From contig CAUJGJ010000129.1 in the NCBI GenBank assembly GCA_963170055.1, positions 695,701-759,700 on the forward strand: a stretch of DNA of 64,000 nt, given 5' to 3'. A program made the position numbers and the translations under genes. Below the pieces are notes generated by a model that made no database searches, was not told the DNA's origin, and saw only the letters and a program-made list of their open reading frames with translations. Every line of letters begins with the position of its first letter. The stretch's first letter is position 1. Positions 1 to 8,170 of this stretch are shown here, one piece after another. This DNA is from Halisarca cf. caerulea (taxonomy: Eukaryota; Porifera; Demospongiae; Chondrillida; Halisarcidae).

Positions 1-250
1 TGGTGATGTCAGGGAGATCCAGGCCACCATTGCACTTGGGAAGGAACAGCTTGTTGGCATCGGCTGTCTTCGCTAGCCCACTCCATCGTTTCAGGTAGCG
101 GGTGGCAAGGGGCTGCATAGTTGTCTTCAACCAGGTAGTGGAGAGCTGGGTGGTTGACAGATCCCAAGCCAGTCTTGGGCAGATGCCAACCTTGAATAGC
201 AGCAGCTTTTGTTGTCTGCTGACAAGGGAGCAGTCTACCTTCTCTAGGAG
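1..250 (-). mobile_element. R2-like retrotransposon copy F, 5'-truncated, runs off the left edge
   Basis: Read on the minus strand from 250 down, one frame gives SLLEKVDCSLVSRQQKL and then a segment ending in LFLPKCNGGLDLPDI. This aligns with the region just after the reverse transcriptase core in the longer copy at 1,824-4,112 (LLEKVDSTLLTRQQKLRLY). The copy therefore begins inside the coding region and directly abuts the (GA)n tract at 251-287. The rest lies outside the window. This is seen in the sequence; 5' truncation during reverse transcription is the usual cause for elements of this kind. Confidence 0.8.
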
Positions 251-251
251 A

Positions 252-288
<37 letters not shown>

Positions 289-312
289 TTTTTTTTTTTT
301 TTTTTTTTTTTT
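251..312. repeat. (CT)n microsatellite followed by a T-run
   Basis: About 37 bp of CT dinucleotides, then about 24 T. On the minus strand this is the poly(A) tail of copy C followed by (GA)n. It separates the 3' end of copy C from the truncated 5' end of copy F. Confidence 0.95.
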
Positions 313-1605
313 CCTGCACAATAATCATTATTCAATCCCATGTACAAAAATTATCACCACTACACAGAGGCAGCAACAGACCAAAAAAAACAAACATCAA
401 TGATAATTGTGAGGGCTAACATGATACTGGGCACTGCCTGAGAAACTCTACAAAAGTTCTGCACAGTTAAAGACCAGAGTCAGCACATAACAATAACAAG
501 AAAAAGGAACTACATAATATACGTTACTACTAGATGTTATATACTTAAGTACTATTAGATTGACTGTTCTATAAGATGTAATGTTACTCGCGCCAATTTC
601 TCTTGCACCAGATAGTGTACGACTCACAAAGAGTCTTCTTGATGAGATCCTTCTCAAGCTGGGTTCTTAGGTGCAGAGGTGGCTTGGTAGGTATGAGGTG
701 GTAGATGTTCTTGAGGCCTTCATAGGATAAGAATCCCCTTGAACCAACCTCAATAGTAACGAGGCTGGCTTGATGTGACCTGGAACATGCATCCAGAAGC
801 TGGGAATACCGCTCCGACTTTCTCTGAGCTGCATCATCCATGCCGGTCTCAAAAGGGATGGTCAACTCAATAAGGGTGATGGATGATGCAGACCATATGA
901 CGATGTCAGGTCGCTGGTCAGTCTGCACGATATATTGGGGGAAGGCATAGGATTCACCGGGGAGATCAGCAGTGATGGAAGTGCCAGGGGGCAGGTGGGT
1001 GCGTAGAAAGTTAGCAAGACTTCCTAGCACTTGGTTGTGGCGCTCATCATACCTCCTCTTCCTGAGGGCTGTGCTGCAATGATTGAGCACATGGTGGAGG
1101 GTTTGTCGCTCAGGGCAGATTTGGCATTGTGGGCTGGGCTGCTTCCGCCAGAGGTGAAGATTAGCATTGTGGGGGAGAGTGTCAGTGACTGCATTCACAG
1201 CAAACCTTGTGAGGTGATCCGGCAGTGTACTGACAACTTCCGACCACAAGCGGGCCTCCCTGGTGTCCTGAAACTGGGTTGTTACCCGACCTTGCACTTT
1301 CAGAGAACCACAGTGCTGCAGGCATTCTTTTGTATCCTGAGCAGTGACATGAGCCTTCACTTTCTGGGAGAGTGTCTTCTTAGTCACACCAGGGTCGTCT
1401 TTCCAGACAGAGATGGTTTCCTGGAAGGGTCTGAACTTCTGCCTTTTGGTAGCCTGCTCGCATTTTGTCTTTTCTTCTGCAAGAAGACGAACGGTTGGAT
1501 CCCTGGAACACATCCACAAAGCTGACAAGGCACATTTCTGCTTCTTGTACAGCCGGGATGGAGTTGGTATGTTGAACCCACCGCAGTTCTTGGGCAGGTA
1601 CATGT
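313..1605 (-). mobile_element. R2-like retrotransposon copy C, 5'-truncated
   Basis: This copy starts near 1,605 inside the coding region (GDMYLPKNCGG) and runs to its 3' end at about 313, where the sequence TTATTGTGCAGG is followed by poly(A). It has no reverse transcriptase core. Its 5' boundary is not a microsatellite: it is joined directly to sequence that looks like the 3' end of copy B. The 3' untranslated part is 313-583 and shares the block TGCACAGTTAA with the other copies. Confidence 0.8.
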
Positions 1606-1669
1606 CACCATCATTAATTCCAAGCCAACACAGTACAACCATGGGGTAATAATTAATGATAATGAACAT
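584..1669 (-). CDS. C-terminal part of R2-like retrotransposon protein (zinc finger and endonuclease)
   Basis: The open frame is 361 codons, but the first 20 or so codons lie in the preceding copy's tail, so homology starts near GDMYLPKN. It holds a CCHC motif (CQICPERQTLHHVLNHC) and then a restriction-enzyme-like endonuclease signature, RPDIVIW, followed about 13 residues later by IELTIPFE. It ends in YTIWCKRNWRE. That order, with the finger and PD-(D/E) nuclease after the reverse transcriptase, is the hallmark of R2/CRE/NeSL-type non-LTR elements, which nick a specific target and prime reverse transcription there. No intact reverse transcriptase is present, so this copy cannot be autonomous. 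The frame is intact over the homologous part, which suggests a fairly recent insertion. Confidence 0.8.
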   Translation of the reverse strand: MFIIINYYPMVVLCWLGINDGDMYLPKNCGGFNIPTPSRLYKKQKCALSALWMCSRDPTVRLLAEEKTKCEQATKRQKFRPFQETISVWKDDPGVTKKTLSQKVKAHVTAQDTKECLQHCGSLKVQGRVTTQFQDTREARLWSEVVSTLPDHLTRFAVNAVTDTLPHNANLHLWRKQPSPQCQICPERQTLHHVLNHCSTALRKRRYDERHNQVLGSLANFLRTHLPPGTSITADLPGESYAFPQYIVQTDQRPDIVIWSASSITLIELTIPFETGMDDAAQRKSERYSQLLDACSRSHQASLVTIEVGSRGFLSYEGLKNIYHLIPTKPPLHLRTQLEKDLIKKTLCESYTIWCKRNWRE

Positions 1670-1823
1670 GCAATCTGGTCAGTATCCACTGTCAAAGTAT
1701 TTGAAAGAAAAATACTGCACAGTAACAGATAATGACCACTACTTAAAAGAGTCCTAGTCTAATATTAGACATAATATAAGACATCACTTATTCGAAGTTA
1801 AAGTTCATCATGCAATATCCTGA

Positions 1824-4112
1824 TCATGTGGTGTTAGCCTCCCTCCAATTTCTCTTACACCATATCTTATATGATTGTTCGATGGACTTGCGTACCACAT
1901 CTCTCTCAAGCATCTCACGTTCTGATCGGTTGGCCGGGAATACCGAAAACAGACTGTCAAAGCTGGTCGCATGTACAAATCCTCTTGACCCAACTTCAAC
2001 AGTGAGAAGGTTGGCAGCATAGCCCCCTGCCTTGCAGGTATTCAGTAGCTCTGAATAGCGGCTTCTCTTCCTGGTGACAGCAGTGTCAATACTCAGTTCA
2101 AAAGGAACAGTGAGTTCAATAATGGTGATGGATGTTTCATCCCATACCACGATGTCTGGACGGGTATCCGTGCAGGCAATTTGCTGGGGGAAGGAGTATT
2201 GCTGATTGGGGAGATCTGCCGTTACATTCTGTGACGATGGTAACTGCTTTGCCAGATAGGCATGGATGGACTCCAGAATGGCATCGTGTCTGTCATTGTA
2301 TCTCCTTTTCTCCAAGGCATAGGGGCAGGCATTGAGGACATGGAGGAGAGTTTGCCGTTGACCACACAGGTTACATGCAGGAGATGTAATCTTCTTCCAC
2401 AAGTGAAGATTTGAGTTGTGTGGCAAAGTGTCTGTCAGAGAGTTCAAGGCGAACTTGAACACTCGCTCAGGCAAGGTGGTGACAGTGGAGGACCACAGCA
2501 GAGGAACTCTGCTGTCATCGCTCAGTGGTTGGTTTTGCCTAACCAGACTGGGGCTATGGGAGAGACGAGCTACAGTCTCCTCTTCCTCAACTGTACTCTT
2601 GGCTTGGTTTCTCACTTTCCGGGCAGAGGCGCCTGGGTCTTCCTTCATAACTTTCACTACAATCTGATAAGGCTTGAAGGTAGGTCTCTGCTGGGATGCT
2701 TCTTTCCTTGTCTCCTGACCAGCAATGGCTCTTACAACAGGATCTCTGGAGCACATGTAGGTTGCAGCCTTGCTAACCTGCAGCTTCTTGTAGAGTGTTA
2801 CTAAAGATGTAAGCTCCAGACCACCTTTTTCCTTGGGGAGGTAGATACAGCCAGTATCTGCTGATCTGGCCAGACCACACCATTTCTTCAGAAATCTGGT
2901 GGCAATAGTTTGAAGACTGTTCTTCAGCCAGGACACAGGAAAAGAGTTGACAGACATATCCCATGTCAAACGAGGGCAAATGGCAAGTTGGTACAGACGT
3001 AGTTTCTGCTGCCTGGTGAGAAGGGTGGAGTCAACCTTCTCCAGAAGCGAGGTCAACTTCAACACTAGATCATCCCTAGTTTGAGTGCCTGTTCCACTAA
3101 TAGTCACTGGAGCTCCGAGGAAACGAAACGTGCTATTGCCAATGTAGGGGATCGTTTCTCCATTGAGGGTCAATTTTGGATCGTAGGATTTGGCACTGGA
3201 TGCTTGGATGGCTAGACACATACACTTAGGCACATTGGCCCTCATACCTGACCATACCAGCCAGGCCTCAATGGTAGAGAGGAGTCTCTGGCATGAGGAA
3301 GGACCATCAGCAACGAGTGTGGTGTCGTCGGCATACTGGAGAAGGTTGGAGCATTGGGAGGATGCACCCAGGGCATAGCCCAGACTGGAGTACTGCTTGG
3401 TGATGGTGTCAACCAAAGTGTTCATGACAGTATTGAAAACCAGCACTGATAAAGGGTCTCCTTGGAAAACGCCAATTTGAAGGTGGAGAGGTTGTGACTG
3501 CCAAGACTTGCTGGAGACTATTCCAATAAGGTTTTCGTAGAGGGCAGCCATCATATCTACCATTTCTGGTGGGGCGTGGTAGTGCTGAAACGAGAAACGG
3601 ATCAGGCTGTGGTGAACACTGCCAAAGGCATTGGAGAGATCCAGCCAACAGACACACAAGGACTTGTGTTTCCTGCGTGCTTCATTTAGTATGGAAAGCA
3701 GCTTGACATGGTGTTCAGTACAACCTGGTATGCCATCAACAAAGGCTTTCTGTACTGAGGTATTTAGGTAGCTGTTCCCAGTCATGTATGTCATCCAACG
3801 ATGCTTCAGTACACTGGTGAATACCTTGCCAATACAAGAGGTCAGTGCTATTGGACGGAAATTCTTTGGTACACTAGGATCCTCTTCAGCCTTCTTCTTA
3901 CCTAGCAGGCGCAGCACACCAACCTTCCATGCAGCAGGGACTCTCTTCTGCATCCAACACCAGTTAAATATATGACACAGAGCAGTTAACAGGGAGGGGC
4001 ACTTCTTGAGCACTATGTATGGAATCTGATCCACAGGTCCAGGACAGGATGATGACTTGCACCTGCTGAGAACAAGTGCAATCTCCTCTTCATTGATGGA
4101 ACCAGTATCCAT
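1824..4112 (-). CDS. R2-like non-LTR retrotransposon reverse transcriptase and endonuclease
   Basis: The open frame is 762 codons. The fingers region contains PKNFRPIALTSCIGK. Catalytic motif A is CWLDLSNAFGSV near residue 155 and motif C is QYADDTTLVADG near residue 262, both with their aspartates. Thumb sequence follows, then a CCHC finger (CNLCGQRQTLLHVLNAC) and an endonuclease with RPDIVVW and IIELTVPFE. It ends in YKIWCKRNWREANTT. The domain order matches the R2 clade in the broad sense (single ORF, restriction-like endonuclease after the polymerase). The ATG at 4,112 is probably not the native start: coding similarity continues upstream in another frame. The polymerase would copy element RNA onto a nicked chromosomal target. 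All catalytic residues that I can name are present in this part. Confidence 0.9.
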   Translation of the reverse strand: MDTGSINEEEIALVLSRCKSSSCPGPVDQIPYIVLKKCPSLLTALCHIFNWCWMQKRVPAAWKVGVLRLLGKKKAEEDPSVPKNFRPIALTSCIGKVFTSVLKHRWMTYMTGNSYLNTSVQKAFVDGIPGCTEHHVKLLSILNEARRKHKSLCVCWLDLSNAFGSVHHSLIRFSFQHYHAPPEMVDMMAALYENLIGIVSSKSWQSQPLHLQIGVFQGDPLSVLVFNTVMNTLVDTITKQYSSLGYALGASSQCSNLLQYADDTTLVADGPSSCQRLLSTIEAWLVWSGMRANVPKCMCLAIQASSAKSYDPKLTLNGETIPYIGNSTFRFLGAPVTISGTGTQTRDDLVLKLTSLLEKVDSTLLTRQQKLRLYQLAICPRLTWDMSVNSFPVSWLKNSLQTIATRFLKKWCGLARSADTGCIYLPKEKGGLELTSLVTLYKKLQVSKAATYMCSRDPVVRAIAGQETRKEASQQRPTFKPYQIVVKVMKEDPGASARKVRNQAKSTVEEEETVARLSHSPSLVRQNQPLSDDSRVPLLWSSTVTTLPERVFKFALNSLTDTLPHNSNLHLWKKITSPACNLCGQRQTLLHVLNACPYALEKRRYNDRHDAILESIHAYLAKQLPSSQNVTADLPNQQYSFPQQIACTDTRPDIVVWDETSITIIELTVPFELSIDTAVTRKRSRYSELLNTCKAGGYAANLLTVEVGSRGFVHATSFDSLFSVFPANRSEREMLERDVVRKSIEQSYKIWCKRNWREANTT

Positions 4113-4848
4113 AGCAACTGTTGGAGTGTATGTTTGTTTGTTTGTTTGAGTGTTGGAGTGTATGTATGTCTTTATGAAATTCCTTCCTCTGGTGTTTCTG
4201 ATTGTTGCGTCTTTGCAGTTGTTTCAGTATCTTGTTAAGACGACTGTGCAATCTGACCAAATTGTGAAAATTGCATGCAAGTTCCTTCACTTGGTCTGGA
4301 TTAGAACCATCCTTTCTTATTTGCCTTAAATTCTTCCTAATAGTGTTTTTCTCAAGTAACACTTGTTTGAGATCCTCCTGTTGCCACAGGATCTTGGTGT
4401 GGTGTTGAGGATGTTTGTTGGCTTGCTGGATGCCATACCTGGTTGTGAAGAAAGAGTAGATGCCACAGGAAAGCACGTGGTTCATGACATTCACATCCCT
4501 CTCCATGAGTACCCTGGGCACGATAACTGAATGTAGGTATTCGTTTGCCTCAGCCCATGCCTCAGCACTTTGAGGTAGCTTCATACTGGGTAAGGTAGTC
4601 ACAGGATGAGCATATGGTGGAGCGGGGAGTGGTACAGCACCAGGATGAGCATGTGGTGGAGTGGGGAGTGGTACAGCACCAGGATAAGCATGTGGTGGAG
4701 TGGGGAGTGGTACAGCACCAGGATGAGCATGTGGTGGAGTGGGGAGTGGTACAGCACCAGGATGAGCATGTAGTGGAGTGGGGAGTGGTACAGCACCAGG
4801 ATGAGCATGTGGTGGAGTGGGGAGTGGTACAGCACCAGAATGAGCATG
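4090..4848 (-). CDS. N-terminal segment of R2-like protein, frameshifted from the polymerase
   Basis: From the (GA)n boundary, the frame reads six copies of a 13-residue unit (HAHPGAVPLPTPP), then a helical segment with AWAEANEYLHSVIVPRV and a basic stretch near LKQLQRRNNQKHQRK, and stops at 4,090. The reverse transcriptase frame opens at 4,112 and the two frames overlap. A short (TTTG)n tract at 4,131-4,148 lies just before the switch, so an indel in that tract is the likely cause. I see no N-terminal CCHH or Myb domain of the kind found in R2 proteins. Either it was lost by 5' truncation or this lineage lacks it. The frame also reads on through (GA)n as an Arg-Glu repeat, which I regard as non-coding. 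Confidence 0.55.
   Translation of the reverse strand, partial: HAHSGAVPLPTPPHAHPGAVPLPTPLHAHPGAVPLPTPPHAHPGAVPLPTPPHAYPGAVPLPTPPHAHPGAVPLPAPPYAHPVTTLPSMKLPQSAEAWAEANEYLHSVIVPRVLMERDVNVMNHVLSCGIYSFFTTRYGIQQANKHPQHHTKILWQQEDLKQVLLEKNTIRKNLRQIRKDGSNPDQVKELACNFHNLVRLHSRLNKILKQLQRRNNQKHQRKEFHKDIHTLQHSNKQTNIHSNSCYGYWFHQ
4603..4848 (-). repeat. 39-bp tandem repeat, about six units
   Basis: Units differ by only a few bases and each encodes 13 residues in the frame of the N-terminal segment. The last unit directly abuts the (CT)n tract. Tandem repeats at the 5' end are common in non-LTR elements. Confidence 0.9.
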
Positions 4849-5031
<183 letters not shown>

Positions 5032-5699
5032 CCTGCACAATGGCCACCATTATTACAATTTGAGTACAAAAAAAACACAAGTTGAATAACAATGGCCAAA
5101 ATGAGGGTCAGTGAGGTCTAGATCCTGCTCTAATGTTCCACAAAAACATTGCACAGTTAACAGATCTAGCACTGGCACAAAGAAAGAAAAAAAAAGTGTT
5201 GTGATTATAATTGTGGTTGGGTTACATCATAACATATATAACATACACACATACTACAACCTAGTTACGCTATGACATTACACTCAAGTTATACAAATAA
5301 GCCTAACACAGAACAATTAAGTTGAGGTTGAAGGAGCAAAAACGTACTAAAACTTTGCTGTCCAGTTTCTCTTACACCAGATGTCATACGAACTTAAAAT
5401 GCACTTCTTCACTACTTCAGTTTCAAGCTCTTTTCGCTGCCTTTTGTTGGTGAAGGACAAATGTTTGTAAAAAGCATTGAAACTTGTGGCATTCAGGAAA
5501 CCTCTTGATCCTACTTCGATTGTAGTCAACTGTGCTGTTCGTCTAGTGGTTGAACATTGTGCTAACAGTTCTCTGTATCTTTCCTTCTTGCGGGTGGCAG
5601 CTGCATCAATACCCTCTTCAAAGGGGATGGTGAGTTCGATAAGGGTGATACTGTCCTTACACCAAATCACCATATCTGGACGGCTGTCTGTGAGAGCCA

Positions 5700-5703
<4 letters not shown>
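5032..5703 (-). mobile_element. R2-like retrotransposon copy A, strongly 5'-truncated
   Basis: It begins at 5,703, directly after a (GA)n tract, within the endonuclease (DSRPDMVIW, IELTIPFEEG), and ends with the stop codon at 5,347 after YDIWCKRNWTAKF. The 3' untranslated region runs to about 5,032, where CCATTGTGCAGG precedes poly(A), as in copy C. Both ends are therefore flanked by (GA)n. The open frame is intact over its roughly 118 residues. Confidence 0.85.

Positions 5704-5747
<44 letters not shown>
5704..5747. repeat. (CT)n microsatellite
   Basis: About 44 bp of CT dinucleotide between copy A and an older fragment. It marks the truncated 5' end of copy A. Confidence 0.95.
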
Positions 5748-5753
<6 letters not shown>

Positions 5754-5755
5754 AA

Positions 5756-6008
5756 AAATCAAGCCTAAAACAAAACAATGGTAACATAGGGCCTGATCAT
5801 TACCCACTGTCAAAAGTATTAGAAGAAACTACTGCACAGTATAGGATAATGTCAGCTACTTAACCTATAGTGAATCAGTTAATGTGTGTGAAGTGTGCAA
5901 ATACTAAGTTTACTTCTTTCCTGATTTCCTGGGTGGGAATAGCTCTGACAACTGGGTCTCGAGAACAAGTGTAGGCAGCAGCTTTGATAACTTGTAACTT
6001 CTTGTGCA
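5756..6008 (-). mobile_element. Fragment of an R2-like copy fused to a 3' tail
   Basis: Minus-strand sequence near 6,005 to 5,895 encodes KKLQVIKAAAYTCSRDP and continues a few codons, matching KLQVSKAATYMCSRDP of copy B. It then passes into a tail like that of copy B (block ACCCACTGTCAAAAGTATT near 5,800). There is no finger or endonuclease between the two, so the middle has been lost. Its upstream side joins directly to the tail of copy D. Confidence 0.65.
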
Positions 6009-7023
6009 TGTGTCACCATTATTAAATTCAAACGAGAGCAAGGTACACATGCATGTACAAAGATCAAAGTAATAATGATAACAAGAGGTCTGAAAATCAC
6101 CCACTGTCAAAGCATTGGAATAAATACTGCACAGCTAACAAATGATGAACAGCTACCTAACATGTAGAATTAATGGATATAACAATAAGCAAAGGAATTA
6201 AGTAAGATGGACGGATAAGACAGATAGATACAGAGAGACAGATAAGACAGATAATAGATTACAAAAAGAAGAAAAACAGGCAGGTAACAACATTAAACCA
6301 GACATTAACATTAATGTGTCAATTAGCTAGGTGGTAGCAGGCTCCATCCAGTTGCGTTTACACCAGATGCAGTAGGATTCAAGGAGGCACTTGCGCACCA
6401 CTTCTCTCTCCAGAGATTCCCACTCAGTGCGTTTTGCAGGGAGCACTGCTTGGAGAGCATTGAAACTGGTGGTGTTTATGAAGCCTCTGGAGCCAACTTC
6501 AACAGTGATATGAGATTGGCTCTGTAGCACCCCTCTTTGCAGGAGTTCAGGAGTTCAGAGTACCTACTTGTCTTCCTGGTCACTGTCGTGTTGAAGCAGA
6601 GCTCAAAGGGCACAATGAGCTTGATTATGACGATGATCGACTGGCTCCACACAACGATGTCTGGACGTCGGTCAGTACAGGCAATATGTTGTGGGAAGCT
6701 GTACTGGAGATTGGGCAGGTCGGCAGTGACAGTTTGGCATGATGGCACCACTCTCTTCAGGAAGGTGTAGATTGACTCAAGAATGACATTATGCCTGTCA
6801 TTGTAGCGCCTCTTCTCCAACGCATAGGGGCATGTATTCAGTACATGAAGAAGGGTCTGCTGTTGTCCACACAGGTTGCACAAAGAGGATGGAATCTTTT
6901 CCCACAGATGGTTGTTGGAGTTGTGGGGCAATGTGTCTGTCAAGGAGTTCATGGCAAAGCTGAAGACTTATTCTGAAAGGCTAGTGATGGTGGTGGGTCG
7001 ACCAGAGGTGGGGAGCCCCGCTA

Positions 7024-7026
<3 letters not shown>
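6009..7026 (-). mobile_element. R2-like retrotransposon copy D, 5'-truncated and degenerate
   Basis: It starts directly after (GA)n at 7,026. The coding part 6,990-6,327 contains CNLCGQQQTLLHVLNTC and RRPDIVVW, then a frameshift near 6,525 into VEVGSRGFINTTSF, and ends in YCIWCKRNWMEPATT. The acidic residue of the endonuclease motif is changed: copy B has IIELTVPFE while this copy has IIKLIVPFE. It is a dead copy, older than A or C by appearance. Confidence 0.85.

Positions 7027-7078
<52 letters not shown>
7027..7078. repeat. (CT)n microsatellite
   Basis: About 52 bp of CT dinucleotide between the truncated 5' end of copy D and the 3' end of copy E. There is no poly(A) here. Confidence 0.95.
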
Positions 7079-7080
<2 letters not shown>

Positions 7081-7311
7081 ACTGCATGAGTATTATTTTT
7101 GCAACAAAGCCAAATAAAATTACATGTGAGGTCTTATAGGTAATCCAGACCCTGCTAGAAGTGTTCTACAAAAACACATATACAGTTAACAGCCTGGCCT
7201 AAGTAAAGAAAACAAACATACTAGATATCATAAGTCATGCAAGACGTACTGTAGCAATCAAAGAGCTCTTTAGGTTTAAGAAACCACGAGAGCCCACCTC
7301 AATGGATCCAT
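7079..7311 (-). mobile_element. R2-like retrotransposon copy E, 3' end only
   Basis: On the minus strand, codons for IEVGSRGFLNLKSSL (7,306-7,262) match the C-terminal region of the other copies and are followed by a tail like that of copy A (ACCTCACATG, AACTGTATATG) ending at the microsatellite. Everything upstream has been replaced by unrelated DNA. Confidence 0.7.
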
Positions 7312-7515
7312 CTATATGCTATCCAAGTCCTCTGTTGAAACCAAACAATAATCGACCACTGAACGCTCTTTACCTGAAATACATGTGAACTCATCAGCAC
7401 CTCTCCTGCCATTCACAAAACATGTACCTGAATTCTGCATACATTCCACCAGCATCTCGACCTGACCATTCTGCACGTGGGGGTCATGCACATACCCATT
7501 ATTGCACCACAGCAC
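7312..7515 (-). pseudogene. Fragment of an APE-type LINE endonuclease
   Basis: The translated minus strand includes NSGTCFVNGRRGADEFTC and ERSVVDYCLVS. These resemble the middle of endonuclease/exonuclease/phosphatase domains carried by LINEs, where a NGR...FT...SVVDY pattern is common. It has no start or end of the domain and lies in a junkyard of elements, so it is a remnant. The assignment rests on motif resemblance only. Confidence 0.55.
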
Positions 7516-8170
7516 TTACACCTGACTTACACTGCTTTATAATCGAAAAGGATGGCATGTCTGTAGTTATGGAGGCAATTGTTGACCACTCATATCGATT
7601 TACAGACGTATGGCCTGGAAGCATGCATGGTGCCCGGATATTTGCAATCAAATTTATCCATTTATAGATCTGGCAGCAATGGATCCTTATTTTGTGCATG
7701 AGTTTGCATGAGATATATATCACTGGTGTCAAGGTACCACTCTTGCTACTAGGTGATCCAGCCTATCCACTGTTAAAGTGGCTTATGAAGTCGTTTCATG
7801 CAGGAGAGTGGTCATTTGTCAAGGGAACAAAGGGCATTTAGATTGAGCAGATTCAGAATGCATGATTGTGGAGATCTAGAATGCCTTTGGCCAATTGAAA
7901 GGACAATGGCACTGCTTACTGAAATGCAATGATCGATGCTCCCATATATTGCAAATGCTCCCACCACAGCAGGTACATATGTGACGCTTCACAACCTTTG
8001 TTAACTGCAAAATGATGCCTTTAATTTGACAATGATCGAGTGGTTATGCTCTGACAGTGAACAACTTGCATCTGAAATATATCTCAAGGTTTCCATGATC
8101 ATGCACAGAATGTTGTGGATATGGGTGATCATGAGGTACCAAGCCTCGGCAATTAGGAATGCACTATCAT
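7516..8170 (+). pseudogene. Dead PIF/Harbinger-type transposase fragment
   Basis: Pieces in shifting frames read like a DDE_Tnp_4 nuclease: VVMEAIVDHSYRFTDVWPGS near 7,565, then LLGDPAYPLLKWLMKSF near 7,750, then NAFGQLKGQWHCLLKCND near 7,880-7,935. The GDPAYP and NAFG-LKG-W blocks are typical of the family. Several stops and frameshifts are present, so it cannot be active. It is unrelated in detail to the Harbinger copy at 47,473-48,440. Confidence 0.75.

Larger units (their letters stand above)
1606..4848 (-). mobile_element. R2-like retrotransposon copy B, the longest copy
   Basis: This is the only copy with a reverse transcriptase core. From its 5' side (4,848, abutting (GA)n) it has a 39-bp tandem repeat, an N-terminal segment, a reverse transcriptase, a CCHC finger and an endonuclease, then a tail of about 215 bp. 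The tail contains the block CCACTGTCAAAGTATT seen in other copies (with one or two differences) near 5,800 and 6,100. It lacks a poly(A) and runs straight into copy C near 1,605. The N-terminal and polymerase frames are separated by a frameshift, so this copy is probably defective. Confidence 0.8.
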
